A stretch of 64,000 nt of DNA from Clostridia bacterium (GCA_017508665.1 JAFVYL010000013.1:1-64000), one strand, 5' to 3'; numbered from the stretch's first letter, positions 47,639 through 57,883 are shown. Numbers and translations are program-made. The notes: a model not told the origin generated them from the sequence alone.

Positions 47639-49672
47639 ATGAGAAGAAAGGAAGATTTACCGGAGCTTCTTGCTCCCGCGGGCGATTTCGAGTGTCTTGT
47701 CGCCGCGGTAAAAGGCGGAGCGGATGCTATTTACATAGGCGGAAAGCTGTTTTCCGCAAGAGCGTACGCGAAAAACTTCGATATTGAAGAAATCAAAAAA
47801 GCTGTGTCGTATTGCCGCCTTCACGGTGTTAAGCTCTATGTCACTATGAACATTCTTCTCTTTGATAACGAGCTTGACGAGGCGCTCAATTTTGCCAGAG
47901 AGCTTTACACCGTGGGCGTTGATGCCCTTATCGTTGCCGATCTCGGACTCATTTCGCTGTTAAGACACGCGCTCCCCGATTTTGAGCTGCACGCATCCAC
48001 TCAGATGTCCGTGAATAATTCGCTCGGCGCGGACTTTGCTTACGACTTAGGCTGTACCCGTGTAGTGCTTGCCAGAGAGCTGTCGGGCGAAAATATGCGC
48101 GAGGTTACCGAGAAATGTAAGGCTGAGACCGAGGTCTTTTTACACGGAGCGCTCTGCGTATGCCACTCGGGACAGTGCCTGTTTTCGTCTATGATAGGCG
48201 GCAGAAGCGGAAACCGAGGTGAGTGCGCTCAGCCCTGCCGTTTGCCGTACAATAACGGCAAATACATTCTCTCACTCTCTGACCTGTCACTTGCGAAGCA
48301 TATAGACGAGCTTATCGATTCCGGAGTTGCATCTCTTAAGATAGAGGGAAGAATGAAGTCTCCCGATTACGTTTACACGGTCACGTCTATATACCGCAGA
48401 TTGCTTGACGAGAGAAGAAACGCGACAAAAGAGGAAAACAGCAGGCTTGAGAGAATATTCTCCCGAGGCGGATTTACCGACGGATATTTTACCGGCAAGA
48501 CCTTCTCGTCAATGACCGGTGTCCGTACCGATGAGGATAAGAGAATATCACTCGGCGAGGAAAAGGGCGAATACCCGCCCGAGCGTACCCGTGTTAAGGC
48601 TTTCGCACAAATAAAGCTTGGTGAAAGATCAACAATGACGCTCAGAGGCATCCATACCTGCCGCGAGGTCACGGTATTCGGAGATATCCCCGACGTTGCA
48701 AGAAACGCGCCTCTCACCGAGGACGGAGTCAAGGAAAGACTCGCAAAGATGGGCAACACGCTCCTATCACTGTCTGTAGACGATATAGAGCTTGAGCTTG
48801 ACTCGGGTATCAATCTCTCTCCGTCGGCTCTTAATAAACTCAGACGAGATGCCGCCGAGAGTTTTGAATATTTCGGCAGATCACTGCCCGAGAGCTCAGA
48901 AAAGCGGGACACTCCCTATATCGAGCCCGACACCTCACGCCTCGGCAGAACGGCTATCTTCTTCGATTCGGATGAGCTTGTCTCACTTGATACGAACAGC
49001 CTATCGTATTTTGATCTCATCTTCACTCCGCTTACCGATTATCGAAGATGTAAGGATAGGGCAAACGGTATATATATTCCTCCTGTAATTATGGAGGACG
49101 AGCTACCCCGTGTTAAGGAAATGATTAGAGAAGCAAGGGATCTTGGTGCAAAGTACGCGCTGATAGGAAACCCGTCTCACGTGGCTTTGGCGAGAGAGTC
49201 CGACCTTTTGCCCGTCGGTGATTTCAGACTAAACGTGACCAACGGTATGTCTTCTGATTTTTGGAGAGGCGTGGGTATATCCGATGCCGTAATATCTCCG
49301 GAGCTGACATCCCATCAGGCAAGACGTCTCGGCGGCAGAGTCACGGTATACGGCAGACTTCCGCTCATGATTACGGAGCGTTGCTTTATGAAGGAGAACT
49401 TCGGCTGTGATCGGTGTGGAAAATGCTCTCTAACCGACAGACGCGGAGTCAGCTTCCCGATGAGACGTGAGTACGAGCACAGAAACATCATCTTCAATTC
49501 CGCCTACACGTATATGGGTGACAAGCAGGATGAGGTTAACTCCCCTCACCACTTCATCTTTACCACCGAGTCGGCGGACGAGATAAAGACGGTTATCCGC
49601 GCCTTTAAGGAAAGACGGCCTTTCCCGCTTAACGGACAGTTCAGAAGAATCGGAAAGCGTAAGGTCGACTAA
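47639..49672 (+). CDS. U32-family peptidase-like protein (RNA hydroxylation type)
   Basis: A 677-residue U32 protein. The U32 core (about 1-330) shows LLAPAGDFECLVAAVKGGAD, the HASTQMSVNN segment and a cysteine cluster in HGALCVCHSGQCL and GECAQPCRLPY. A second Cys group lies near CFMKENFGCDRCGKC. Relatives RlhA and TrhP are Fe-S proteins needed for hydroxylation of rRNA or tRNA bases, and this cysteine pattern fits that type better than a real peptidase. The ATG at 47639 follows GAGGT and lies downstream of the predicted transcript start. A strong terminator follows. Confidence 0.9.
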   Translation: MRRKEDLPELLAPAGDFECLVAAVKGGADAIYIGGKLFSARAYAKNFDIEEIKKAVSYCRLHGVKLYVTMNILLFDNELDEALNFARELYTVGVDALIVADLGLISLLRHALPDFELHASTQMSVNNSLGADFAYDLGCTRVVLARELSGENMREVTEKCKAETEVFLHGALCVCHSGQCLFSSMIGGRSGNRGECAQPCRLPYNNGKYILSLSDLSLAKHIDELIDSGVASLKIEGRMKSPDYVYTVTSIYRRLLDERRNATKEENSRLERIFSRGGFTDGYFTGKTFSSMTGVRTDEDKRISLGEEKGEYPPERTRVKAFAQIKLGERSTMTLRGIHTCREVTVFGDIPDVARNAPLTEDGVKERLAKMGNTLLSLSVDDIELELDSGINLSPSALNKLRRDAAESFEYFGRSLPESSEKRDTPYIEPDTSRLGRTAIFFDSDELVSLDTNSLSYFDLIFTPLTDYRRCKDRANGIYIPPVIMEDELPRVKEMIREARDLGAKYALIGNPSHVALARESDLLPVGDFRLNVTNGMSSDFWRGVGISDAVISPELTSHQARRLGGRVTVYGRLPLMITERCFMKENFGCDRCGKCSLTDRRGVSFPMRREYEHRNIIFNSAYTYMGDKQDEVNSPHHFIFTTESADEIKTVIRAFKERRPFPLNGQFRRIGKRKVD

Positions 49673-49682
49673 GATATATTTT

Positions 49683-49714
49683 GCGTTGCGCCCTTTGCGG
49701 CGCAACGCTTTTTT
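49683..49714 (+). terminator. Strong terminator after the U32 gene
   Basis: GCGTTGCGCC (49683-49692) with GGCGCAACGC (49699-49708), then six Ts. Confidence 0.9.
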
Positions 49715-49767
49715 GTATGAATAATTCGGCTTTGGCAGGGCAATAATCTTCAAAACGGAGGTTATTT

Positions 49768-51174
49768 ATGGAACTTAGTTTGAGTCATAAGGAAAGCATA
49801 GCTTTCTTGTCATCCGAGCTCAGGGTAAAGGAGAGCTATGACATTATAGAAAGACATATGAGAGTGGCGGGGGAGGACGTCTGCTTCTTTTACGTCGACG
49901 GATTTACAAAGGATGCGGAGATGCAGAGATTAATGCAGTATCTTCTCTCACAAAAATCGCTCGGCGGAGCAAAGGAGCTTGTCGAGATACTGCCGTATGT
50001 TGAGGTTGAGCTTGGCAGGGGAGTGGAGAGGATAGTTACCGCCGTGCTGTCGGGACAGACGGCTCTGCTCTCGTCATCTTTTCCCGGTGAAGCCATTCTG
50101 ATAGACGCGAGGACGTATCCCGCAAGAAGCACGGCAGAGCCGGATACCGACAGAGTGATGCAGGGCTCACGCGACGGATTTGTCGAGACTCTTGTTATGA
50201 ATACCGCTCTTATACGTCGCAGAATACGTGATCCGAGGCTGACAATGAGGCATTTTGATCTTGGCGGATCGTCGCATACCGACGTGGTTATGTGTTACGT
50301 TGAGGGGGTTGCTGACGAGAAGCTTGTGAATGAGCTCTCGGATAAGCTGAAGAAAATCAAACCGAAGGGCGTGTGTCTCGGGTACAGAAGCATTTCCGAG
50401 AGCCTTATACGGCACGGGTGGCTCAATCCTTTTCCTAAAATACGGCTCACCGAGAGACCGGATACCGCTTCTGCACAGCTTCTTGAGGGGAGCGTGCTGA
50501 TTATTTGCGACACCTCTCCTCAGGTTATGATATTCCCGACGTCTATATTTGACTACCTTCAGCAGACCGATGATTATTACTTCCCGCCGTTGACGGGAAG
50601 CTATCTCAGAATAGTGCGCACGGTTATACTGATTTTGTCGGTTATGGTGACACCCGTGTGGTATCTTTGCGTTGAATTTTCCGACACGCTGCCCGATTAT
50701 TTGCGGTTTTTAGTGCCGGATTCTCCCGGGGCTCTGCCGATAATTCTGCAGCTTTTGCTGATAGAGGTCGCGATAGACGGACTTAAAATAGCGTCTATGA
50801 ATACACCCGATATGCTATCAAACTCCTTATCCGTGGTGGGAGCGCTCCTCCTCGGTGATTTCGCGGTCGGTGTAGGTTGGGTGTGCGAGGACGTTATTCT
50901 TTATATGGCTTTCGTATCGATAGCAAGCTTTGCTCAGCAAAACGTTGAGCTCGGCTACGCGTTCAAGTTTGTCAGAGTCGCTATGCTGATAGCGGTGTAT
51001 TTTCTCGGCGCGTGGGGACTTTTGGCGGGAGCGGTATTATTTGCGCTCCTTTTGATAACCAACGTCACGGTAAGCGGCCGATTCAGATATCTGTACCCAC
51101 TCGTCCCTTTTAATCCGCGTGCTCTGTTGCATCTTCTTTTCCGTGTCAAAAAGAGAGATTTTGGGGAGAAATAA
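49768..51174 (+). CDS. spoVAF: GerA-family spore germination protein, SpoVAF-like
   Basis: A 468-residue protein with the GerA-A subunit plan: a soluble N-terminal region (about 1-270) and about five transmembrane helices (about 285-445). The family signature region reads GFVETLVMNTALIRRRIRDP, followed by ICDTSPQVMIFP and YFPPLTGSYLRIVRTVILIL. The pattern suits SpoVAF, a GerA-like protein of the spore inner membrane, better than a germinant receptor, since no gerB or gerC partner is adjacent. The other spoVA genes are not in the window. CGGAGG precedes the ATG. Confidence 0.85.
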   Translation: MELSLSHKESIAFLSSELRVKESYDIIERHMRVAGEDVCFFYVDGFTKDAEMQRLMQYLLSQKSLGGAKELVEILPYVEVELGRGVERIVTAVLSGQTALLSSSFPGEAILIDARTYPARSTAEPDTDRVMQGSRDGFVETLVMNTALIRRRIRDPRLTMRHFDLGGSSHTDVVMCYVEGVADEKLVNELSDKLKKIKPKGVCLGYRSISESLIRHGWLNPFPKIRLTERPDTASAQLLEGSVLIICDTSPQVMIFPTSIFDYLQQTDDYYFPPLTGSYLRIVRTVILILSVMVTPVWYLCVEFSDTLPDYLRFLVPDSPGALPIILQLLLIEVAIDGLKIASMNTPDMLSNSLSVVGALLLGDFAVGVGWVCEDVILYMAFVSIASFAQQNVELGYAFKFVRVAMLIAVYFLGAWGLLAGAVLFALLLITNVTVSGRFRYLYPLVPFNPRALLHLLFRVKKRDFGEK

Positions 51175-51216
51175 ACGGAAATTTACGGTGCGGAAGGGTT
51201 ATATCCACAAAAACAC

Positions 51217-51245
51217 TTGCAATAAGCCGCTCTTTGTGTTAAAAT
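51217..51245 (+). promoter_or_regulatory. Promoter for the two-component system
   Basis: TTGCAA (51217-51222), a 17-bp spacer and TAAAAT (51240-51245), about 65 bp before the response regulator ATG. Confidence 0.7.
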
Positions 51246-51309
51246 AAAGAGTGGCTATACTTTTGCCGCATACACAGGCCCACAAGCGCAAAGCTTTAGG
51301 AGGAGATAT

Positions 51310-51984
51310 ATGAGACTTTTACTTGCAGAAGACGAGAAGGAGCTTGCCAAGGCTCTTGCCGTAATACTTCGACACAACAATTATTCCGTAGACACCGTGC
51401 ACAACGGTGAGGATGCTCTTTGCTATCTTGAAAACGGAGACTATGACGGAGCTATCCTCGATATAATGATGCCTAAGATCGACGGTCTGACGGTTCTCAG
51501 AAGAATCAGAAGCAAGGGTAACGGCATACCCGTGCTGATTTTGACGGCAAAATCGGACATTGATGACAGAGTAGAGGGACTTGATGCCGGCGCTGACGAT
51601 TATCTGACAAAGCCCTTTGCTATGAAGGAGCTTCTTGCCAGAGTCAGAGCGATGCTCAGACGCCGCACGGAAAACGTGGATACCGTGCTTTCCTTCGGTG
51701 ACATCACCCTCGAGCTTTCTTCAAGCATACTTGCTTGCGGAAATCAGGAGATCAGACTTACCAACAAAGAGTTCCAAATGCTTGAGATGCTTATCACGGC
51801 AGACGGCGGTATAATCTCGGTTGAGAGATTTATGGACAAGATATGGGGATACGACAGCGAGACAGAACAGAACGTGGTATGGGTATACGTATCGTATCTC
51901 AGAAAGAAGCTTGCTAATCTCGGCTCGTCGGTGGTTATAGAGGCGCACAGAAACCTTGGCTATTCTCTGGAGAGTAGCAAATGA
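51310..51984 (+). CDS. OmpR/PhoB-family response regulator
   Basis: A 224-residue DNA-binding response regulator. The receiver domain has the acidic pocket AEDEK (Glu7, Asp8), the phosphoacceptor Asp51 in GAILDIMMPKIDG and the conserved lysine in LTKPFAMKELLARV. The C-terminal winged helix (about 128-222) has VWVYVSYLRKKL and AHRNLGYSL. AGGAGGAG precedes the ATG. Its last codons overlap the kinase start (ATGA), so the two form one unit. Confidence 0.96.
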   Translation: MRLLLAEDEKELAKALAVILRHNNYSVDTVHNGEDALCYLENGDYDGAILDIMMPKIDGLTVLRRIRSKGNGIPVLILTAKSDIDDRVEGLDAGADDYLTKPFAMKELLARVRAMLRRRTENVDTVLSFGDITLELSSSILACGNQEIRLTNKEFQMLEMLITADGGIISVERFMDKIWGYDSETEQNVVWVYVSYLRKKLANLGSSVVIEAHRNLGYSLESSK

Positions 51985-53516
51985 TAAAGCGAATCAGAAA
52001 AAAATACATCATAATAGTTATGATTGCCGTTGTAGGAGTTCTCGGACTTATAATTACGGCAATAAACGTAGCTAACTATTCTTCCATCAACGATCTGCTT
52101 GACGAAAAGCTGACTATGCTCGTTGATTACGACGGTCTTATGCCTCCCGAGGATGCTTTCATAGAGAAGCCAAAGGAGGAAGAGCCTCCGGCACTTGAGC
52201 CCGAAACACCGGGTGGCGGTACGGAAACCCCCGGCGACGGTACAGAAACTCCCGGCGACGGTACAGAACCCCCCGGTGATGGCACAGAAAATCCGGGCGA
52301 CGGTACAGAAACTCCGGGCGACGGTACAGAAACTCCCGGCGATGGCACAGAAAATCCGGGTGATGGCACAGAAAATCCGGGTGACGGTACAGAAATACCC
52401 GGTGACGGTACACAAGATACAGACGGGAATGAGACTCCCGGCGCAGACGTCGGTAACGGAGAGGCGGATCAGGAAGAAGAACCCACACCTCCTTACGTCC
52501 ACTTCGGCCCGGAAACTCCGTATGAGCTTAGATTTTTCTCTGTAAAACTTGACACGTCAGGCAACCTTTTGGACGTTTACGTTGACAGAATTTCCGCCGT
52601 GGACAGTGAAGAAGCGGTAAAATACGCGACGGACGTTTTCCGCAGCGATAAAGAAAAAGGCTATATCGGATCTTACAAATACAAGACGGGACAGACTGAG
52701 GACGGGAATCTGATATACGTATTTCTTGATGCGTCGCGCGAGCTCAAATCCTACCGCATATTCCTGATATCGAGCCTTGTTATAACCGCAGTTGGAATTT
52801 TAGCGGTTCTCGTTCTCGTTATCCTTCTTTCCGGAACGGCTTTGAAGCCTATCATAGAGAGCTATGAAAAGCAAAAAAGATTTATCACGGATGCGGGGCA
52901 TGAGATGAAAACACCGCTTACCGTTATATCGGCAAATGCAGAGATCATAGAGCTTGAGAGTGGTGAGAGCCAATGGGTGACGGGAATCAAGCATCAGGTA
53001 TCCAAGCTTGCATCTCTTACAGAAAAGCTGGTTATCCTCTCTAAGATGGAGGAGGGTGTCAAGCTTGATATGAATGAGTTTTCTCTTTCCGAAGCTATCT
53101 TCGACACGTGTGACCAGTACAAGAGTATAGCGCTATCAGCAGGAACAAGCTTCGAGCTGTCGATAGCGGAGAACGTTTGTATCGTCGGAAATGAAAATGA
53201 GATAAGAAGGTGCATAAGCCTCTTGCTTGACAACGCGTTCAGATACGTTAACAAATCGGGATTTGTCAGCATAAAGCTACAGAATTTAGTTAGCGGAGCC
53301 GAGATCAAAATCTCAAACTCTACCGACGGAGTAGAGAAGGGCTCTCTTGATAATTGGTTCGACCGTTTTTACCGCAGAGATCTCTCGAGAAACTCGGATA
53401 CGGGCGGATCGGGTATAGGCCTCTCGGTTGTAAAAGCTATCGTTTTGGCACACGGAGGATCGGTTAAGGCGCACAGCCACGACGGTGAGACCGTAGAATT
53501 TGTAATAAATATTTGA
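51981..53516 (+). CDS. Sensor histidine kinase with heptapeptide repeats in its external region
   Basis: A 511-residue membrane kinase that should phosphorylate the response regulator encoded upstream. TM1 covers about 8-28, an external region about 29-250 and TM2 about 262-285; no HAMP domain is obvious. HisKA has the phosphorylated His307 in DAGHEMKTPLTVI. The ATPase domain has the N-box LLLDNAFRY and GGSGIGLSVVKAIV. Residues about 77-146 are ten tandem heptapeptides of the form PGDGTEx, encoded by 21-bp repeats at 52209-52418. The gene starts within the stop codon of the regulator gene. The ligand is unknown. Confidence 0.93.
   Translation: MIKRIRKKYIIIVMIAVVGVLGLIITAINVANYSSINDLLDEKLTMLVDYDGLMPPEDAFIEKPKEEEPPALEPETPGGGTETPGDGTETPGDGTEPPGDGTENPGDGTETPGDGTETPGDGTENPGDGTENPGDGTEIPGDGTQDTDGNETPGADVGNGEADQEEEPTPPYVHFGPETPYELRFFSVKLDTSGNLLDVYVDRISAVDSEEAVKYATDVFRSDKEKGYIGSYKYKTGQTEDGNLIYVFLDASRELKSYRIFLISSLVITAVGILAVLVLVILLSGTALKPIIESYEKQKRFITDAGHEMKTPLTVISANAEIIELESGESQWVTGIKHQVSKLASLTEKLVILSKMEEGVKLDMNEFSLSEAIFDTCDQYKSIALSAGTSFELSIAENVCIVGNENEIRRCISLLLDNAFRYVNKSGFVSIKLQNLVSGAEIKISNSTDGVEKGSLDNWFDRFYRRDLSRNSDTGGSGIGLSVVKAIVLAHGGSVKAHSHDGETVEFVINI
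52209..52418 (+). repeat. 21-bp coding tandem repeat in the sensor kinase gene
   Basis: Ten in-frame units of about 21 bp encode PGDGTE followed by a variable residue (T, P, N, I or D; first unit PGGGTET). The nucleotide units are near identical with synonymous changes, a substrate for slippage or unequal recombination that would alter the length of the external linker without breaking the frame. Confidence 0.9.
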
Positions 53517-53523
53517 TCTCAGA

Positions 53524-53557
53524 AGAGAGCCGAGAAAAAGCGCGGCTCTCTTTTTTT
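53524..53557 (+). terminator. Terminator after the two-component system
   Basis: AGAGAGCCG (53524-53532) with CGGCTCTCT (53543-53551), followed by a run of Ts. Confidence 0.9.
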
Positions 53558-53679
53558 GCTTGGCTGAGCAAATAGGACTCAGTGAGCGTCTTTTGTGTAA
53601 AATCCACAGTGCTTCCGTTTCTTTTTTGTATAGTTTTATTTTTTTATTTAATAATACATATTTTCTATGATTTTATCAC

Positions 53680-53708
53680 TTGACTTTAAAAAAAGCGTGT
53701 GCTATGCT
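53680..53708 (+). promoter_or_regulatory. Promoter for the secreted lyase gene
   Basis: TTGACT (53680-53685), a 17-bp spacer and TATGCT (53703-53708) with an upstream TG (extended -10), about 35 bp before the ATG. Confidence 0.65.
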
Positions 53709-53741
53709 AAAGTCAGCAAATTATAAAAAGGAGAACCGCTT

Positions 53742-56700
53742 ATGAAAAGCAAATTTATGAGAATACTTGCATTTATTCTCGTTATATCTTCCATGCTTTC
53801 CATGTTCTCGATCTTTGCCGGAGCTGAAGAAACCGGTACAGGCGAGCCCGGAGAGACGGAAGAAAATCCCCTTAAGCTCATGTATAACCGTACGTACGAC
53901 GAAGGTTGGGACGTAAAGAACGGTTTATCTATCCAGGGTGGATCAAACACTAAGTTTGATATCGATAATAATGTCGACATCCGCGGAAGATACAACTACT
54001 TCTGGCGTATGACCATCGGTACTACCGCCAACGAGTACTTACAGCTCGTAGGCGATAACAAGTCTAACGACTTTGGTTCGGTTATCGAGTTCGACTTTAT
54101 GTCTGATGACATTACGTCTATTTACAACCCTGTTGCCATTCACACAAAGGGCGACACTGCTTCCGACGTTACTCCCATTAACCTTATGAAGATCGTGGAC
54201 AACAAGGTTCACCTTCTTGAATCAGCCACTCCTACATTCACTATGGAGAGCGAGAAGTGGTACAGAATTCAGGTAATAATGGACTACACAGAGGCAGAAA
54301 AGATAGGCGACACAAAGGCTGAAACCTTTAAGCTCTCTGTTTACTACGGTCCTGCAGACGGCTCTGCTCCCATGAAGCTTTACAGCGGAGAGCCGATGTC
54401 TATGACCGCAAAGAGCGGAAACGGTCTCAGACTTGTTCGCTTCCAGTCCACCGGCGGTGATGCTGATAACATTGGTAACAGTATCTGCTTTGATAATATG
54501 AAGTATTATGAGGGCACTAATCAGATCACTCCTATCACTCCCGATATGGGTCACGGAGAGAGAGTTGTTGAAACCTATCCCATCACCGAGGACATTAAGG
54601 GTGGTGCGAGTGTTTCCGAATCCAAGGATGATATCAGCTCAGCACTTTCCATGAAGGTTGGCGTAAATTACTGCTACTTCAACAAGGCCAGAACTCCTAT
54701 TTTTGAGGCTGAGGACGGCACCGCTTACGGCGCACCCGTTAAGATCGACGGAAAGGTAATGGTTCCTCTTCTTCTTGTCCTCGATTACATAGGATTCAGA
54801 GCTCAGGTAAATCCCGACGGCATTTATCTTACAGTACCCACAGGCACAACGCCTTCGGTACGTCTTATCATAGGCAAGAGCGTTGCTCAGATGGGCACAG
54901 AGGAGATATCTCTCACCGCAGCTCCTGCTTACGCAAATACCGCTGAGGGTTACGAATACATAGTTATAGCGCTTGATGACATTGAAAAGCTCTTTGAGGG
55001 CTATTACAGCGACTATGATGAAATGGGATATATGGTTGTATCCAAGTTCCCGGATATGCTCGACAGAGAAGAGAACCTTGTCACCATGGTCACCATTATG
55101 AAGAAGTTCGTCTTCGACTATTACAGCGAAGAAGATATCTACAACGACGTTAAAGAGCATACAAACTTCGAGCATCCCTACCTTCTTGCAAACGGCGACC
55201 AGCTTCAGACGGTCTACGACGAGTATCATGCACTTGAGGAGAAGTTTGCTCTCGGTCTTATCGAAGAGTATTCCGAGGAGTTCTGGATGCTTCGTACCTA
55301 TAAATCCATCGTCTCCAACGGAGAATGGGCTTACTCCGAGTATGCAAGACTCGATGAGAACGGTACATACGAGACATACAACGGTCTTCTTTCGGATGAG
55401 GATTATCCCAGCGAGCACGACGGAAGAGCACGCAGCACTTCCCGTACTCTTGCGCAGCCTAACATGGCTACCGGCGGATATGACTTTGGCGGACGTTCCA
55501 ATCCCGATGGACGTACATCTCTTCTTGAATATATGGCACAGGCATACGTCCTTACTAAGGACACCAAGTATCTCGAGGTAGCTTATGAGGTTGCTCTCGT
55601 GCTTGGTCAGTGGGAGCACTGGGGTCCCGGTCACTTCCTTAACTGTGCGGATGCATCCAATGATTTTGCTATTTACTATGACTGGACCTATCAGGGTTAC
55701 GTTGAACTCGCGGCAAGCGGTGTAAAGCGTGCTGACGGTTCGGAATATGACGTTGCTGTTCTTGCTGAGATCCTTGCAAGACAGGGTGTTCACGAGGGTT
55801 ATCTCTCCACTAACGGTAAGTGTGATCACGTCAGTGATCCTGTAGGACTTGGCGGTTCTTCATATTCTTCCCGTACTAACAACTGGGCTGCAGTTTGTGT
55901 TGGCGGTATGACTGTTGCATCTCTTGCAGTTCTTGACGGTCACGCAGGCGAGGAATATTTAGCTGAAGCTAAGTTCATCCTTTCCGCTAACTTCAAGAGC
56001 CTTCTTGATCTCGGTATGGACATCTACGCTCCCGACGGAGCTTACGTAGAGGGTCCCGGTTATTGGAACTATGGTACTAACAACTACTTCCGTATGTGTG
56101 CGGCTCTTGATACCGCAACCGGCGGCAACTACGGCCTTATGGATTGCTGGGGTATCGATACCACCTGTTACTATGCATGTCACACAGAGGATAACAACTC
56201 CCAGTACTTCCCCTTCCACGACGGTACTGTAGGAAGCCAGGATACAAGCTACTTCTTCTACGTAGCTGATTACTTCAATGATTCAACTCTTTACGACGTA
56301 AGACTTAATCAGATCAACGGCGGCACCAAGAACGGCGGTATTCTTGATATGATCTACTATCCTCGCGATATAGAGGTCGAAGCAGGTGATATTCAGCTTG
56401 ATTACTACTCCGAGAGCATAGATCTCTTTGCTACCAGATCCAGCTGGGAAAAGGATGCGGTATTCGCTTCTATCATCGGCGGTAAGAACAAGGTTTCTCA
56501 CGGTCAGATGGACGCAGGTGACTTTGTTTACCACGCAGACGGCAATATCTGGATCTACGACCTTGGTACTGAGAACTATAACTGTACAGGTTTCTGGCCT
56601 GATGCTACAAGATACAGATTCTACGTAATGAAGCCCGAGGGCAACAACACCGTAGCGATCGCGAGTGATCCTACAGGTACTCCCTACGGTCAGATTCTTG

Positions 56701-57644
56701 AGGGCGTTGCTCAGGCTACAGATTGGGGCAGCAACGAGTACGGTTCTTACGTTACCTACGACATGGGCGGATGTCTTGGCTCACAGACAAGTAAGTGGAA
56801 TCGCGGTATGCTTCTGACAAATGACAGAAAGACGACCGTTATTCAGGACCAGATCAGCTTCCAGAGCATGCAGCAGGTTTACTGGTTCGCTCACTACAAC
56901 ATCAATATAGTTGATGGCGGCGTAGAGATTTCTTCCGATGGAAGAACCGCTTATATGAGAGACTACGTTGGAACTAACGAGCACGGCGAGAAACAGTACA
57001 AGACTCTCAGACTTTCTATCGTTTCCAGCAACAAGTCGTTTAAGTTCCAGCTTATGACTACATATCAGTTCATTCATACCACCGGTCCTGAGAAGACCTA
57101 TACTCCCGATGAGATCATCGCACTCGGCGGTGAGGCTGAGAAGTCCAGAAGCCAGTACAGAAAGCTTGCTATCGCATCCGGTGACGTACTTAACTTTGAC
57201 GTTGCGGTAGTTATCGAGCTTGTAGACGAAGAGACTGTTGGTAAGAAGACTGAGCTTGAGGTTGGTTACGACTTCCAGCTTATGTCCACTTGGACTCCCA
57301 AGGCTGACGAGCGCGGTATCAAGATCGATCAGGGTGACACAGTTGCAAAGCGCGGCACTCCCAACATCGAGGTTCACTTCGTTCAGAGTATGGACCGTAT
57401 TAAGGCCGGAGATAAGGATGGCGTTCTCTATACCGATGAGCTTAAGTATTACTTCAGATACCTCACAGATGCTCACTATGTAGTTAACATGATGGGTAGC
57501 GATATGCCTACAGAGTACAAGAGTGACGTTAACCTCTTCAAGCAGTACAGACAGGCATACACAGAATTCCGTAAGGCTGTAGTTGCAATACAGAACGATC
57601 AGGCTCTTCTTGCTCAGAGACTTATGGGTATGTTCGGTGAATAA
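53742..57644 (+). CDS. Secreted heparinase II/III-family polysaccharide lyase, multidomain
   Basis: A 1300-residue exported protein. The signal peptide covers about residues 1-28 (MRILAFILVISSMLSMFS core, likely cleavage near AGA-EE). Residues about 45-270 form a beta-rich, carbohydrate-binding-like region. About 300-450 is a copper-amine-oxidase N-like stalk domain (IDGKVMVPLLLVLDYIGF). About 560-830 is an alpha/alpha toroid with EHWGPGHFLNCADASNDF, NNWAAVCVGGM and GYWNYGTNNY. The C-terminal beta-sandwich has SHGQMDAGDFVYH. The motif order equals that of the cytoplasmic lyase at 9307-11661. Codon bias is strong, suggesting high expression. Substrate is probably a uronate-containing glycan; no surface anchor is obvious. 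Confidence 0.83.
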   Translation: MKSKFMRILAFILVISSMLSMFSIFAGAEETGTGEPGETEENPLKLMYNRTYDEGWDVKNGLSIQGGSNTKFDIDNNVDIRGRYNYFWRMTIGTTANEYLQLVGDNKSNDFGSVIEFDFMSDDITSIYNPVAIHTKGDTASDVTPINLMKIVDNKVHLLESATPTFTMESEKWYRIQVIMDYTEAEKIGDTKAETFKLSVYYGPADGSAPMKLYSGEPMSMTAKSGNGLRLVRFQSTGGDADNIGNSICFDNMKYYEGTNQITPITPDMGHGERVVETYPITEDIKGGASVSESKDDISSALSMKVGVNYCYFNKARTPIFEAEDGTAYGAPVKIDGKVMVPLLLVLDYIGFRAQVNPDGIYLTVPTGTTPSVRLIIGKSVAQMGTEEISLTAAPAYANTAEGYEYIVIALDDIEKLFEGYYSDYDEMGYMVVSKFPDMLDREENLVTMVTIMKKFVFDYYSEEDIYNDVKEHTNFEHPYLLANGDQLQTVYDEYHALEEKFALGLIEEYSEEFWMLRTYKSIVSNGEWAYSEYARLDENGTYETYNGLLSDEDYPSEHDGRARSTSRTLAQPNMATGGYDFGGRSNPDGRTSLLEYMAQAYVLTKDTKYLEVAYEVALVLGQWEHWGPGHFLNCADASNDFAIYYDWTYQGYVELAASGVKRADGSEYDVAVLAEILARQGVHEGYLSTNGKCDHVSDPVGLGGSSYSSRTNNWAAVCVGGMTVASLAVLDGHAGEEYLAEAKFILSANFKSLLDLGMDIYAPDGAYVEGPGYWNYGTNNYFRMCAALDTATGGNYGLMDCWGIDTTCYYACHTEDNNSQYFPFHDGTVGSQDTSYFFYVADYFNDSTLYDVRLNQINGGTKNGGILDMIYYPRDIEVEAGDIQLDYYSESIDLFATRSSWEKDAVFASIIGGKNKVSHGQMDAGDFVYHADGNIWIYDLGTENYNCTGFWPDATRYRFYVMKPEGNNTVAIASDPTGTPYGQILEGVAQATDWGSNEYGSYVTYDMGGCLGSQTSKWNRGMLLTNDRKTTVIQDQISFQSMQQVYWFAHYNINIVDGGVEISSDGRTAYMRDYVGTNEHGEKQYKTLRLSIVSSNKSFKFQLMTTYQFIHTTGPEKTYTPDEIIALGGEAEKSRSQYRKLAIASGDVLNFDVAVVIELVDEETVGKKTELEVGYDFQLMSTWTPKADERGIKIDQGDTVAKRGTPNIEVHFVQSMDRIKAGDKDGVLYTDELKYYFRYLTDAHYVVNMMGSDMPTEYKSDVNLFKQYRQAYTEFRKAVVAIQNDQALLAQRLMGMFGE

Positions 57645-57667
57645 ACAAAACAGCTGAATAAAAAAGC

Positions 57668-57706
57668 TTTGGCTGCCGCAACGAAAATTGCGGCAGCCTT
57701 TTTATA
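57668..57706 (+). terminator. Terminator after the secreted lyase gene
   Basis: GGCTGCCGCAA (57671-57681) with TTGCGGCAGCC (57688-57698), followed by TTTTT. Confidence 0.9.
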
Positions 57707-57883
57707 TCTGTATCTTCCAATATAATAATTAACGCTTGTGTGAGATTTAGTGTAATACTGTAAAAAACTGCATGGGATATACCGCGAAACGTAAGAACAC
57801 CTCTGCGAAAAATGAAATCCTCATTAAATGATATTCTCATTTGACGTTGAGGTTTCTTTATACGTCTTAGTAAATACCGCAAC

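Noticed and set aside
52209-52418. CRISPR-like repeat in the kinase gene
   Set aside because: The 21-bp units have no spacers and encode an in-frame heptapeptide repeat.
52127-52545. Proline- and arginine-rich frames in the other strands and frames of the repeat region
   Set aside because: They are alternative-frame readings of the 21-bp repeat inside the kinase gene.
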